64,000 bases of DNA, from positions 1,178,001-1,242,000 of the forward strand of contig JALJCQ010000022.1 of NCBI GenBank assembly GCA_023091665.1. Reading direction: 5' to 3'. A program made the translations under genes and the position numbers. Positions within the stretch are counted from its first letter, which is position 1; each line of letters begins with the position of its first letter. Below are positions 21,423 through 32,093 of the stretch, in pieces. The notes below the pieces were generated by a model. That model ran no database searches and was not told the DNA's origin. It was given only the letters and a program-made list of their open reading frames with translations. Source of the DNA: Pythium myriotylum (taxonomy: Eukaryota > Oomycota > Peronosporomycetes > Pythiales > Pythiaceae).

Positions 21423-22733
21423 GACCACCACGGTCTCACCCTGGCAACGAATGGATTCTTCTCACGGCCTCCTCCTCCAGGACCACGAGGTCCCCGACGG
21501 ACACGAATGCCTTTCCAGAATCAGACGCTCCCATCCACCGGTCTTTGCTCGAAGATCGCGAGAGTCGGTAAGTCAATATCTGGGTACATGGACAGAAACG
21601 AGGCGCAGGTGATTTCGAAAACTGAGTTCTCGTGGACGAACCAAACGCTCGTGTCATCGGGCTCTTCTTGGCAACTCCGTCCCAACGTCTTCTCTGATGC
21701 AGTCAGATCACGTGAGCGAGTCGTCGGAATTAGGAAAATGACAGTATAACGAGATTTTTATGTAGCTGGTCGGGTTGGAGTTGATTCTTCGATGGACCGT
21801 AGATTAGTCGAGTGTCGTACAAAGGACGGACACACGGTTGCAGTTGACAGACTCGAGGCTGTGCAATCGAGTGGGATGGGGAAGAGGACCTCATCCATTT
21901 CGAGTCTGATTCGGATCGGCCCGCAGTTGCCGCAACGAAACATGACCACTCGACGCGTCATCAAAAATAATCATGACCCCCCACGCTCACGTCGTGTTTC
22001 TCGAGCTGACGTACGCGAGTAGAGCACTGCGAATCGTTACAGAACCTTCCCAGCCTTCAGCACGACGTCGTCGATTTGCGATTCTCGCCCGGGAACCAGA
22101 ATTTTGCTCTGATGCAACTCATACAGCCCTATTAGACGCAGATGGATACTGAGACGGACCACTCGTGACGAAAGACTGTGCCTACACCACCGCGTCAGTT
22201 GGCAGCTCAAGCGGCAGCTTGTTTCTTCCTTTAGCCAAACGTTTTCATGAGAAAGACCGGGTCCAGCACAGCGTAGGTCGGTGTGTGTGCTGTTGCTCTC
22301 GACTTGTGTTTTGGAGACTGTACCAAAACGAGCCATGTTCACGCGATAATTTGTCACGTTTGAGTTTCAGATGCGACGCCTGCGACGAAAGTCACGACCT
22401 GCGAATGATTAATTCGCTCACGCTGGATAACCTGTACCCGGGGACTCAACGCGATGGAGATTCGAATTGCGAATTGGTTCTATAATTCGCGCTTGCCATA
22501 GCACTGTCCACTGGTCGAACTCAACAGAATCGCCGCTATCATGTCAGGCCTGCACATCCAGCATGGGAACAGGCATCTTCTCCGTGAAAGTGGTTGTGTT
22601 TTTAGACATGCAAATTACTCTGTCAAACTTCTCCTTGGCTGAGGAATGCTAACAGTGGGTGACTTGAGTGTCCATACAAGAGAAACAGGTCCAAGCTGGC
22701 GTGCAAGTGCCTGATGTCGAGAGCCAACTTGCC
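21423..22733. other. intergenic region without recognised genes
   Basis: About 1.3 kb between the M64 promoter and small secreted protein B. Only short open frames without family signature or signal peptide are present. No repeat or RNA gene seen. Confidence 0.5.
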
Positions 22734-23045
22734 CTACTTGTTGGGGCAGTAAATCGGCCAGCGGTTGCACCAGCGGTTAAGGCGACGAGCAGGCGGTTCG
22801 CCGTCACCCGCGCCGTCGATAAACGACGGCTTGGCACCAGGGAAGGAGTCCACCACAGCTGCCGGCTTGTTACCCGAGCTTCCTTGAAGCAAGGCCGGCT
22901 TGTTACCCGAGCTTCCTTCGAGGAAAACTGGGTCGAAATCAGCAGCCTGGCGGAGTTGCTGGCCTGCCTCGACTTGCGTGGGCATGGCAGTCATAGAGAT
23001 CGCAGCCAGCGCGCAGACGTAGAGAACGGAGGACGCGAGCTTCAT
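22734..23045 (-). CDS. small secreted protein B (QQLR family, Cys tail)
   Basis: A 103-residue protein with a signal peptide (MKLASSVLYVCALAAISMTA). It is homologous to the protein at 19013-19309: 'QQLRQAAD' occupies the same residues (29-36), and 'NKPAAVVDSFPGAKPS' is nearly shared. It differs by a duplicated 'GSSGNKPA' unit and by a C-terminal 'RWCNRWPIYCPNK' with two cysteines able to form one disulfide. An initiator-type TCATTCT lies 38 bases upstream of the start. Two homologous, rapidly changing secreted proteins flanking a secreted peptidase suggest a locus active outside the cell; a role against a host is inference only. Confidence 0.75.
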   Translation of the reverse strand: MKLASSVLYVCALAAISMTAMPTQVEAGQQLRQAADFDPVFLEGSSGNKPALLQGSSGNKPAAVVDSFPGAKPSFIDGAGDGEPPARRLNRWCNRWPIYCPNK

Positions 23046-23082
23046 GTCGGTGGAGGAACTTGAGCCAAGTCGAGCGAATTCG

Positions 23083-23089
23083 AGAATGA
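23083..23089 (-). promoter_or_regulatory. oomycete initiator of small secreted protein B
   Basis: The minus strand reads GTCATTCTCGAATTC, close to the TCATTYY core with its AATT-type flank, 38 bases upstream of the start codon. Confidence 0.5.
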
Positions 23090-23695
23090 CAAGGACTCCA
23101 TATCCGTCCGCTCCGAGATGATGGCGCGTGAGCGGCTTCCCGAGTCATCAGTGGTCTTTGACTTTGAACATGAGGTCTATTCGCCGGCGATTCATGATTC
23201 CTGTACAGCCGAGCGGTGCAATCGTCAAAGGTATTGCCGACCCGCGCATTTCAGACAGTCATGAGATTGCCGTACACAGGCAGAAGTCCACCATTGGATC
23301 CTACTATCTAATTCTGGACTCAGTTTCACCTCATTTTGGTAACTCATCTCGAAGCGAATGGCTTCAACTGCAAATGGCCTCGGTTTAAGAATGTCTCGTC
23401 TCCACTTCAATGTATTCTGGACTTATCCATGGGAGATAGCTATCACTAACTTCAGGTCAATTTGTTTTGTCGCCTTCGTGGGAGACCTCGGCCGCCAAAC
23501 ACAGACACATGGCGATAACGCGACGGGAATGGTATCATTTCACAGCATTCTTCACCAAGAGCGGAGAGGATCTTGATGAACATCCACAAGATCTGGTGTA
23601 AGACGAAAGAAGCTCTTGCACCTGACAGAAGGATGCAAGAATACCATTTGCACGTTGCACTTTGGAGCCAAATTGGAAACCTCTCTCCAGACGAA
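23090..23695. other. intergenic region between divergent secreted-protein genes
   Basis: About 600 bases. At 23157-23180 is a stretch (CTTTGACTTTGAA ... GGTCTATT) resembling the possible retroelement end at 60631-60655; no target-site duplication was found for it. Otherwise nothing recognised. Confidence 0.4.
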
Positions 23696-24544
23696 ATGAA
23701 CATCGTGAAGTTGCTTGCTACTCTGTCCGCAGTGGGGCATGCTGTCGTTGCGAACGCGGATCCCTTCTACCGATTCGAAGAATGGCCATCATTCGACTCA
23801 TCGACCATCGGCTCGTTAAATAATCCTGCATCCACTCGCGATGAAAGCACCGGAACGCAGGATCTCCAGCCCTCAGCTCCTAAATCGGCGCTGAGAGCTG
23901 TAGACGAGGAAGCCACTCGGGGCAAGTGGAACTATTCAAGCGAGCGCAGCCAAGGGCATCAAAGCCTGTCGAGCCTGGACAGGGAGCCAAATGTCCACAA
24001 CGGAGGAGTTAATCGCTACCCATACACGACAGAAATTCGGGATTATATCGTCGACCAGCACAACTTGGTTCGCGCGACCATGGCGCCAGCAGAAGCGGCA
24101 AACATGCGCAAGCTCAGGTGGAATGAAGCTCTGGCGATCGAAGCCAGTGAACTCGTTGAAACATGCATGTTTGCTCACGACACCGAGAACCACGCGTACG
24201 GCCAGAATCTCGTGGTGGGAGACTGGTCGATCGACAAGCGTACAGTTGAAAACTGGATGAAAATGTGGGTGCACGATGAGATTACCGACAGCGACAGGGT
24301 CGGCAAAGGCTACATGCGGCTCAACCACGCGTCTCAAGCACTTTGGGCCAGTTCGTACTTGGTGGGGTGCGCCTCTAAAAAGTGTCCAGCTGGATACTTG
24401 ACGGCGTGCAACTACTTCGTCACAGGAAACACGGTGGGCTGGAAAGTCTTCGAACCTGGACGTGCATGCTCACAGTGTCCGAAGCAAGCGAGGTTTTGTG
24501 ACGCACAATACCACAAACTCTGCACGGCTGAAGAACCGAAGTGA
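23696..24544 (+). CDS. secreted CAP/SCP/PR-1 domain protein
   Basis: 282 residues; the start at 23696 is chosen because it opens a signal peptide (MNIVKLLATLSAVGHAVVANA), while the frame runs 41 codons further upstream without one. A low-complexity stretch of about 95 residues precedes the CAP domain. The domain shows 'DQHNLVRATMAP', 'LRWNEALAIEASE', 'FAHDTENHAYGQNL' (CAP motif His and Asn), 'SSYLVGCASKKC' and 'YLTACNYFVTGN'. It ends with a short Cys-rich tail 'CSQCPKQARFC'. CAP proteins are secreted; in oomycetes and fungi some bind sterols. The 'ALRAVDEEA' stretch before the domain only loosely recalls RXLR-EER and is not taken as one. Confidence 0.88.
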   Translation: MNIVKLLATLSAVGHAVVANADPFYRFEEWPSFDSSTIGSLNNPASTRDESTGTQDLQPSAPKSALRAVDEEATRGKWNYSSERSQGHQSLSSLDREPNVHNGGVNRYPYTTEIRDYIVDQHNLVRATMAPAEAANMRKLRWNEALAIEASELVETCMFAHDTENHAYGQNLVVGDWSIDKRTVENWMKMWVHDEITDSDRVGKGYMRLNHASQALWASSYLVGCASKKCPAGYLTACNYFVTGNTVGWKVFEPGRACSQCPKQARFCDAQYHKLCTAEEPK

Positions 24545-25702
24545 ATGTCTCTCTCCCACGAGAAATTCGTTGAAGACACGTACGCATGCCTCAGTTGAAA
24601 CTCCCGCTCATTCTGATCTCCCAGAGTCGGTGAAGATTTATGTGTACATGAACTCGAACAAAGACTTTTCAATGCTATCTAGTCCTTGGTTATTTAGGAT
24701 GAGCACGAGTACGTGGAGCTCACCAGCGACTTTGTCAAACGATTGCAAAAGCCCCCGCGAGGACAATGCTTCTATGCAGGGTGGTGCATGCTCGTTGTTG
24801 AACGACTAGTCGAAAACTGCTTGGAAACGCATGATGAGCCAACTATTCAAGTCAGTAAGTTAAAGATAACTCTGACTGGGCGTGTGGCCAGCACCAACCA
24901 GCAATCTGCCAGCAAGGCGCACCGAGGCGGATGGGGCGACACCCGGCCATGCACAAGTTTGCATGAAAAATCAACTTTAATCGAGTTTCCTCGAGTGCAT
25001 ACTTCGGGGTGAGTAACACGATCGCAAGTGAGGCGTTCGGTAGGCCTATTGCGACAACATTCGCATCACCCTATAATATGAGCAAGTGAACCATGACGAT
25101 ACTTGCTCGAACTTCTTCGTGAGCGAGACATTATACGCGGCGAACAAACTGCGTGTCTCCTACTAGTCGGTACAGTCGAGCGCTGTTTGTGCTAGTGTGA
25201 AGTCACACAGTATATCATACCATAAATATGGGGAAGGAGTTTCGCCTGAAATCCCTTCAGTATGCAAGCACCACTGAGATGATCGCTTGAGTCACATCGC
25301 GGACCGAAGCTCTCGCGACTTACTGGCGAGGCTGCAAAGAGTTCCACCGGCAAATTTCGCGCGAATCGATGCTATTAGCACAGCCAAATCAACAACTCCA
25401 GCATCTTCCATGCGAGATCTCATACAGTATCTCTTTTCTCGTTGATCACTGAAGTCGGATGCGCCTAGCAGCCCAGATCGTCAGAGTTCGACCTAGTGGC
25501 AAATGTAGCAAGAATATGTATGCCGACTGTATTTCTTGTCAAGAATCTCACACCCAATTGCTCCCACGAGTCGTCCCGGGACTCCGGGTCACGAAAGAAC
25601 GGGGTTTCAGCAAAGGTGGTTACAAGCTAAATCCGGGTTCAGGAGTCCCCCCATATGGGGCATTCCCACGAAAGATTGACTGAGCGAGCGAGCTTCTTCA
25701 AG
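24545..25702. other. intergenic region without recognised genes
   Basis: 1158 bases between two plus-strand genes. Open frames are short, without signal peptides or known motifs. No repeat or retroelement end was found. Confidence 0.5.
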
Positions 25703-27488
25703 ATGGGTCAGGCTTTCCGCCGCGTTACCGCCGTCTACGAGCGCTATCAAGTCGAACTCGATGGAAGCTACTCGGTCGACCGACTCAGAGAACCTCACGC
25801 GTACTCCGGCACCCATTCGCGCGGGCACTGTCTTTTGGTGATGCTTCTTACACCAGCACCGGCTGTACTGACTGTCTCAGTTCTTGAAATTGTACCGCTC
25901 AATGCGCCAGAAAGAGGTCCAGGTGCCAACTTTGTGTTCTGGGGTCGGCTGTTCGCAGTCACGATGGGGATCACTGTGCTCGTGATGGAGCCAGCCAGGC
26001 GCTTTGTTCCAACTCTCACATGTTCACGTTCGTTTGCACTGCTTCTATGTTTAGTTGCCTCGTTGAGTTCGTTTAGCCTCATCGTGGCGTTGGCATTTCT
26101 CAACGGCTTCCCCGTGCCATTCTCGATGCTCTGTGGCTCATTCGCATGGGGAGTCGGCCTCTCGGCAGGTGCCTTCGTGCGTTGGGGACGCCATATCCGT
26201 GGTTGTGAGAAGACACAGAGATCTCTCCAAGCATATGCCAAGGTCATGATGCTGCAGAGCTTATTGATGTTCATATATCCGGCCTTCAACGTTGTGCTGG
26301 GTAAAATGAGCGACCCTACACAAACTGTGGTTGCGATGCTTCGCCTGGTCATGAAAATGGGCCTGAAGAATGCTCTCAACAGGGTCATACCTCCGACGCT
26401 TGCAGACCTCAAGCCTGAAGTCATCATCTTCAACGTTGAACTCTTCCATGCACTCTTCGGAGCCTTCAGTATGCAAATGCTGTCATCTTCAAAGACCACT
26501 GCGGTGCTCGTGCTGATGGACTTCGTACAGCTCGGTCTAAACATGTACGACATCAAAGTTCACATGGACATCGTGCAAGGCATTGGTGCCAAGATTCAAT
26601 CTTTCCGTGTCATATCGGACAAATCGCTTTGGTCGTCGTCAAGGAACTGGCTTAAGATGCTGGACATTGCTATTAGCTTCTGCCAACCAAATGAGGATCT
26701 CATTAAAGGTTCCCTTCCGGAACGGGTCGGTGGAAAGAGCATCAAAGTAGCCCCTGAACGTGTCCCCAAGGGTCCGTCACTCGTGGACACCAACGATAAG
26801 AAACTCTACGCCGCGTCCGTCCTCAAGGTTCTGCGTATCAGCGAGTTCATTCACCTTGTTGAGTTTGTGGAGCTCATCATTCCAATCATTTACTGTGCGT
26901 CTAATCGCCCATCATGCACCACAACAACACTAACTTCACTTTTCACTCATCGCAGGTTTGTACTTGAGCATCGTAGCCAGGCTGCCTAATCGCAAATTCT
27001 TTCCTCAATTCAACGATATGAACTCGGACGAAATTCAGTTCACGATCGACCGCGTCCTCGTCCTCACGGTCTTCGAGTTCGCGTCATTTTTGCTGCTCGC
27101 GACTGTGCTTCGGTACTGGCTTCGGATCTCGACGGTTCACCAGGTGGCTTTCGTGCTAGATCACCAGTGGTTGCTCGTTCAGTCCAAGGTTGTCCTATGG
27201 GTCGTCTTTGCTATCCAGCTTCCACTTATCCACTTTGGTTTGTGCACCAAAATCCATCACTTGAACTTTGACAATGTAGCTAACTCGACTGTTGCTCAAG
27301 GATTTGATTACACATTCCGTTTTATTTGGCTACGTGGCGGACGAATGGATCACTGCAACAACGGCTCTAAGCCGAGGGGGAGACCCATTCAATCGTGCAT
27401 CGATGCGCAGGTTATCAAAACAACGCCTGCGACAACCAGAGAGCTCAGCCACTTTTTCTGTTGGCCAGAAAGTCGAACTCGGGAATAA
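25703..27488 (+). CDS. multi-pass membrane protein of oomycete type, 2 exons, uncertain 3' end
   Basis: Exon 1 is 25703-26894 and exon 2 starts at 26956 (61-nt intron, donor GTGCGT, acceptor CGCAG). The start gives 'MGQAFRRVTAVYERYQVELDGSYSV', typical of a large oomycete membrane-protein family of unknown function. Hydrophobic segments lie near residues 52-70, 83-100, 112-135, 140-160 and 190-215, with more in exon 2. About 574 residues are open, but the last 50 or so (after 'GFDYTFRFIW') look out of frame. A later frame, 27470-27650, again reads as membrane-like sequence ('ATIKILSALCFGQTVLGL'). The 3' end may therefore be frameshifted, mis-assembled or contain an unseen intron. No transporter signature was recognised. 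Confidence 0.65.
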
Positions 27489-27690
27489 ACAACGCAACAA
27501 TAAAGATACTGTCAGCTCTTTGTTTCGGGCAAACGGTCCTCGGACTTCACGATGTCCGTCTCAGTGTTAGCAAGAGGCCCTTGGTTGAAGTTCTTTATTG
27601 TACGTGGATGAACATCGTTGTTTTTAACGTAGTGTCAACACAGTTGATGCCATCTTTCAATCATCACAGTACGCTTGTCTCAGACAAAAC

Positions 27691-28797
27691 TCACTCACTC
27701 GCGAGGAGCCCTCTCCCGGTTGCCGCTTTTTCTATGCGCATCAACACGAACAGCTTCTCCATCAGCCAATGGACAATGTAGTTGGAGTCTTGCCCCGTGA
27801 TCTTGCCGCCAATCTGGACGCGGTAGTTGGAGGCGTCTTCGTTCAGAGCGTCAAATTGATACCACACATAATGCGTGATCCACATATCTGTGGGCTGGCT
27901 AATCTTGAGTTGAACTTCAGGTATGATGAGTGAGCGCACAAAATGCGTGTATCCTGTCTCAGTCTTGGACCTGCTAACTAGATAGATCATGTGCGTGTCC
28001 GTGGAGATCCCAGCGTAGCGGGCGCCGCAGCGGATAACGAACATATCTGGTGTGATCTTCTGCAACACATGAAGCCAGCACGGCTGGTTTTTGCCAAGGA
28101 TCACTTTCTCGAAACTCGCTTCGTCCGTGTACCCGTTCCACACGAGATCGACGTAATCCTCGACTCGGAATCCGCGCATTGTCTTCTGGAAACTGAATTG
28201 CACGGCGTCGCGTGCGCGGGTAACTCGCTGGCGCACGCGCCACCCAAAGTAGTTCCGGTCGACGACCTGAACGTCGTCACTCCAGAGAAACGCGTTGAGT
28301 TCTTTTTGCGCTGCCGCGATTTCGGCCTCGCAGTCGTCGAGCGAGAGCGGCACGTAGTTCTTGAGCGTGATCGCGCGCCACCGCGACAGACATTCGTTCA
28401 AGTTGTCAGAGTCTCGTGTCGCGAGAAGCCCCGCAATAGCGTACGACGCCAGGCGATGCTCGCGAAGCAGGCGGTGTAGCTGCACTTGCTCAATCTGGAG
28501 CCAACGCACCTCCTGGGCTAGCCGCATCGATCGAAGCAGGTGCCTGCGCAGCCTCGCGACGTCAGGTTCCAGCATAATTTCCCACAGCGTGTCGTCGCCA
28601 TCGTCACTGAGAGTTGGCACAAGAGAGAGCGTGTACTCAAGGGCTTTGGCCGTCGATCTCCAAAGCTCCAGTCGAGCCTGCGAGCGACAGCAATGAGTGT
28701 GGAGGTCAACGAATACAGAGCAAAGGGAGAGAAGACGCACAGCACGACGCGCGCGGGAGCGACGCTCATGTTGGCGGTGGTAGGCAGTGTTTGACAT
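27691..28797 (-). CDS. START-like protein with basic/coiled-coil N-terminus, 2 exons
   Basis: The exons on the minus strand are 28797-28741 and 28677-27691, with a 63-nt GTGCGT...CAG intron, giving 347 residues. The intron is a multiple of three, so it stays open if retained, but the same position is an intron in the paralogue at 49267-60325. The N-terminus is basic ('ERRSRARRA'), followed by 'ARLELWRSTAKAL' and a helical stretch. The C-terminal 200 residues ('FGWRVRQRV', 'CGARYAGISTDTHMIYLVSR', 'MWITHYVWYQFD') resemble the START-like half of oomycete basic/START proteins; this is a family impression, not proven. It is the intact copy that shows how the split gene at 49-60 kb should look. Confidence 0.8.
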   Translation of the reverse strand: MSNTAYHRQHERRSRARRAVRLLSLCSVFVDLHTHCCRSQARLELWRSTAKALEYTLSLVPTLSDDGDDTLWEIMLEPDVARLRRHLLRSMRLAQEVRWLQIEQVQLHRLLREHRLASYAIAGLLATRDSDNLNECLSRWRAITLKNYVPLSLDDCEAEIAAAQKELNAFLWSDDVQVVDRNYFGWRVRQRVTRARDAVQFSFQKTMRGFRVEDYVDLVWNGYTDEASFEKVILGKNQPCWLHVLQKITPDMFVIRCGARYAGISTDTHMIYLVSRSKTETGYTHFVRSLIIPEVQLKISQPTDMWITHYVWYQFDALNEDASNYRVQIGGKITGQDSNYIVHWLMEKLFVLMRIEKAATGRGLLASE

Positions 28798-29440
28798 TTT
28801 CTTTCGTGGGTCTCTCCGACAAGTCTGAAATGGCGCGGAGGACGATCACGTCGCTTGTGTTGACACCTGGACTGAGACTTCGACTTATCATGCCAGTTAG
28901 AATTGATGTTTTCATGAACTTGTGCATTTTTGTTTTAACAGTCAACTATAATACACGGATTACATACCTTCATCACATGAATTCTCGTCGAAACAGAGCC
29001 CACGGCACGTTGATGTCGTGTTTACAGTCACCGCGGGAAGCACTTGATCTGGATGATATGTGGGTAGGTTTGCCGACGAGAGGGGTACAGCAGTCATGTT
29101 GACAGTGCAGCTGAAGCCTTGTTGTTCCGAGGAATCCCCACCACATGTCTTCGGCTGCTCCCAGCCACAACGGTAGTACCCTGAAACGATTCGAGCAAAC
29201 CGCACTGGCCTCTGCTTTGTTCAATGGCTCGATGCTTTGACGCCGATGCTTTGACGCCAAGAAGAATGAAAACCTACCGCGAAGTGGATCAAAGTCCACT
29301 TGAAAGGCTCCACGAGCTGATTGCTCACTGTACATATATTTCATGCTGAATCGACACAAACGGATCTACTTTGCGGCAAAATAGCTGGTCTTGTGCTAAA
29401 AAGCGCCAGGAGACCAGAGCTATAATAGACCTGGTTTCAT
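28798..29440. other. intergenic region with a short direct repeat
   Basis: 643 bases. A 14-base unit (GATGCTTTGACGCC) is repeated in tandem at about 29229-29258. Nothing else recognised. Confidence 0.5.
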
Positions 29441-29998
29441 TTAGAGGAGGTTCTTCTTCTTGTTCTTCTTGCAGGCCTTCGGCTTCTTGTTGCTTCCGCC
29501 CGGCGCAGGCGACGGTTTCTTCTTGTCACCACCGTTGTTGTTGTTACCTCCGGCTGGCGCCGGGGTAGCCTTGTTGCCACCGGCGCTGCTACTGCCTCCA
29601 CCGTTTGAAGGCGTCGAGTTGCCGCCTGATGGTGCAGGGGCAGGCGAAGCCTTGTTATCGCTCGCACAGGTCGTGCCGGCTCCCGGGTCGGTCGTGAACG
29701 CACTCACAGACTGCGGCGCGGGCGAACCAGCCTTCCACGTGCAGCACGGGTCGCCAAAGGCCTGGCCGTTCGTGATCTTGGCGCCCGGGAAGGTCTGCTT
29801 GCAGAAATCGGCGTTCCAAGTCGTGCCGGCGTTGAGGAACGCAGTGCCAAAGGCCGTGTAGCCCGAGTCGCCCTTGTGGCCTAGCGCCTTCTCGAACTTG
29901 TCGCCATTCGGGAGCTGCTTGAGGAACGACTGCATGCCCTGGACCGAAGACACGGCGAAGATTGCAGAGATGGCGGCGGCGTAGGCGAATCCCTTCAT
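29441..29998 (-). CDS. secreted temptin-like protein with basic low-complexity tail
   Basis: 185 residues from a start at 29998 that opens a signal peptide (MKGFAYAAAISAIFAVSSVQG). The N-terminal half shows the temptin-type cysteine/metal-binding pattern: 'LPNGDKF', 'GHKGDSGYTAFGTAFLNAG', 'WNADFCKQTF', 'TNGQAFGDPCCTW'. The C-terminal half (about 85 residues) is Gly/Asn/Ser/Pro-rich and ends in a Lys cluster (KKPKACKKNKKKNLL). Temptin is an extracellular pheromone component in the mollusc Aplysia, and related domains are common in secreted oomycete proteins of unknown role. A clear initiator lies 39 bases upstream. The tail may bind cell-wall or acidic polymers; that is inference. Confidence 0.8.
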   Translation of the reverse strand: MKGFAYAAAISAIFAVSSVQGMQSFLKQLPNGDKFEKALGHKGDSGYTAFGTAFLNAGTTWNADFCKQTFPGAKITNGQAFGDPCCTWKAGSPAPQSVSAFTTDPGAGTTCASDNKASPAPAPSGGNSTPSNGGGSSSAGGNKATPAPAGGNNNNGGDKKKPSPAPGGSNKKPKACKKNKKKNLL

Positions 29999-30036
29999 GG
30001 TTGGTTGCTGGTGGTGCTGCTGAGGAGGCAAGTTGG

Positions 30037-30043
30037 AGAATGA
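30037..30043 (-). promoter_or_regulatory. oomycete initiator of the temptin-like gene
   Basis: The minus strand reads CCTCATTCTCCAACTT, matching CTCATTYYNCAA, 39 bases upstream of the start codon. Confidence 0.6.
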
Positions 30044-30657
30044 GGACAAGAAGCTCCCGTTTATCGCGGGTGAGATGGGACCTCAATCTCTGCCGTACTT
30101 CGAAGTAGGTGGCCCATGGTATCCGGATCAAATGCACCTGTCGAGGGCAAGAGGGACCCTCTCCCGTCTCCACCTGAGTCCGCGATGCGATCTGGCTGGG
30201 AGAGTCGGAGCTTTCAACAAAACCATCCGATGTCAGCACCCGCAGGATAGGAAAACCGACGTTAATACCATAATAAGCTTAATATAAAATCAAAAGATTA
30301 TGAAAAAGTATAACTTGTAAATTAGGTTACGAATGTATACAAATATATATTTTAATGACGAGCTCTTCCAACTGGAAAGTCGAGGTCGTCTTGTGAACAC
30401 GGGGGACGTCTGTTGTTTCGCGTGCAGCGGGTGGTCGCTGAGAACACGCCAGGCTGCCTCCGCGTAACCAGAAGGACAGCGGGAATCCAGTAGATCCAAA
30501 TGCGCAGCTCACCCACGTATTATTGAACACTCGATTCCGACGGTCTCCAATATTCGGACCACCGGAAACCAAGTCTCTCGAAAGTCAAAGCGTGCTTGCT
30601 GTGAGTACTAATCAACGACAACAATTTGGCGAGATCGCATCCGCATCCTTTCTCCAG
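30044..30657. other. intergenic region, partly A/T-rich
   Basis: About 610 bases between the temptin-like promoter and the 3' end of the kinase pseudogene. Strongly A/T-rich around 30275-30360. No gene or repeat recognised. Confidence 0.5.
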
Positions 30658-31670
30658 TTATCTCATAACTTCAGAGTTCAGCGCGAGATGGATGACATGT
30701 AGTGCCTCCGACGCGGTGGGTCGACTGCGTCGATCCAGTGCGACACAGCGCCGAGCGAGCTGCTGAACATCCCGACACACTCGCGAATCCGTAAACGACA
30801 GCGTCAGCCTGCCCAAAGAAAGTAGCGACTGCAACGCTCGACCCTCTCGTTGGTTTACGTACGGTAGCTGTTGCGTGTCGAGCTCCGATAGCACGATCCC
30901 GAACGAGAACATGTCGGCCTGCTGGCCATACCGCTCGCCCAACATCACCTCAGGTGCCATCCACAGCATCGACCCGACACCCGCCGTCATCGTGTCCTCG
31001 CCTCGTTCCCTCGAGACACCAAAGTCCGTGATCTTGGCGTTCCACTCGGCGCCGAGAAGAATGTTACGCGACTTGAGGTCGCGATGCACGATCACAGGGT
31101 CGAGTGTGTGCAAGTACACGAGCGCGTGGGCCACGTGGAGCGCGATTTTGAGTTTGTCGCTGTCGAAGCCGCGAGGTCGATGTGGCTCGCATTTCTTGAA
31201 CGACTCGAGAAGTGATTGCAAGTCGCCTCGTCGTCCCATTGTTCGCCGTATTCTCCGCCGAGCGATCCTATGGGTGAAGTCGTGGTTGCTGTATGACTCG
31301 CCGTATTCACAGGGTGTTTTCGTCTTTGCTGCTGTCGTTGATTGGCGAGATCAACAAGCTTGTCAAATTGTGCTGCAGAGTTTGTTTGTTTCCGAAGGCG
31401 ATTGCTTAAAATCACAATTGCAGCAATCATCGCTAGAGCGATGACGACTCCAATCGAGATGCCAACAATCGTCGTGGTTTGCAGGCCTGCGAGAGAAGAG
31501 GCTCTCGTTTATAAAGTGTCGGTCGTCGCCATTGGTTTGGGCGATTGAACGATGTCCGTAGCTTTTGGGGGAAATGCCGTCGAAGGAACGCTATCGCCCA
31601 CATTCGTGGCATTAGCTGGGGGGGGGGATGTTCCGTTGGTTACGATCGGCATAGGGAGGCTGTAGTCGCC

Positions 31671-31686
31671 TGTTCCTGCGGTGATT
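31671..31686. repeat. target-site duplication, left copy (kinase pseudogene LINE)
   Basis: TGTTCCTGCGGTGATT, identical to 32094-32109. Confidence 0.92.
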
Positions 31687-32093
31687 TTATTTATGATGAT
31701 ATGGGTCTATTGAGTTCAACTAGTGAATCCTAATAGCTCCGCTGGGTTTCGACTCTTTTAAAGCTCAACGCTACTCGCGGCGGAAGCCGCGAGCCACGGA
31801 TGTAGGTCGTTGTACAGCATCACCAAGAGATGAGAGTGACCGTCTCGGGTGGTTGGGTGAAGGACTTGCGAGCTAGATCGCGAGTCCATCGCAAGATTGG
31901 CGAGTAGATCAGCCATCTTGTTGTGCGCGCGGACGTGGTGAGCCCAGCGACGGATGCAAAGTTGGTCCGCTAGTCGCCGCGCGCGCGTGTAGATGTTACG
32001 CAGGATTTTGTTTCGAGGAGGTCGATAATCCTGTAGTTGGCGAATGATAAGTGCACTGTCACCAACGACTTCGAGCCGCTTGAGCTTCAGTGA
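31687..32093 (-). mobile_element. 5'-truncated LINE fragment (RNase H tail), (ATC)n-tailed family
   Basis: 407 bases on the minus strand. It encodes the end of a retroelement RNase H: 'VVGDSALIIRQLQDY' and 'HVRAHNKMADLLANLAMDS', with a stop at 31758, then a short 3' UTR ending CTCAATAGACCCATATCATCAT. It is flanked by identical 16-base copies of TGTTCCTGCGGTGATT at 31671-31686 and 32094-32109. It lies within the kinase pseudogene in the same orientation. Confidence 0.92.

Noticed and set aside
23900..23935. ALRAVDEEA as an RXLR-EER effector motif in the CAP protein
   Set aside because: It lacks the first Arg and the spacing of the motif, and the protein is explained by its CAP domain.
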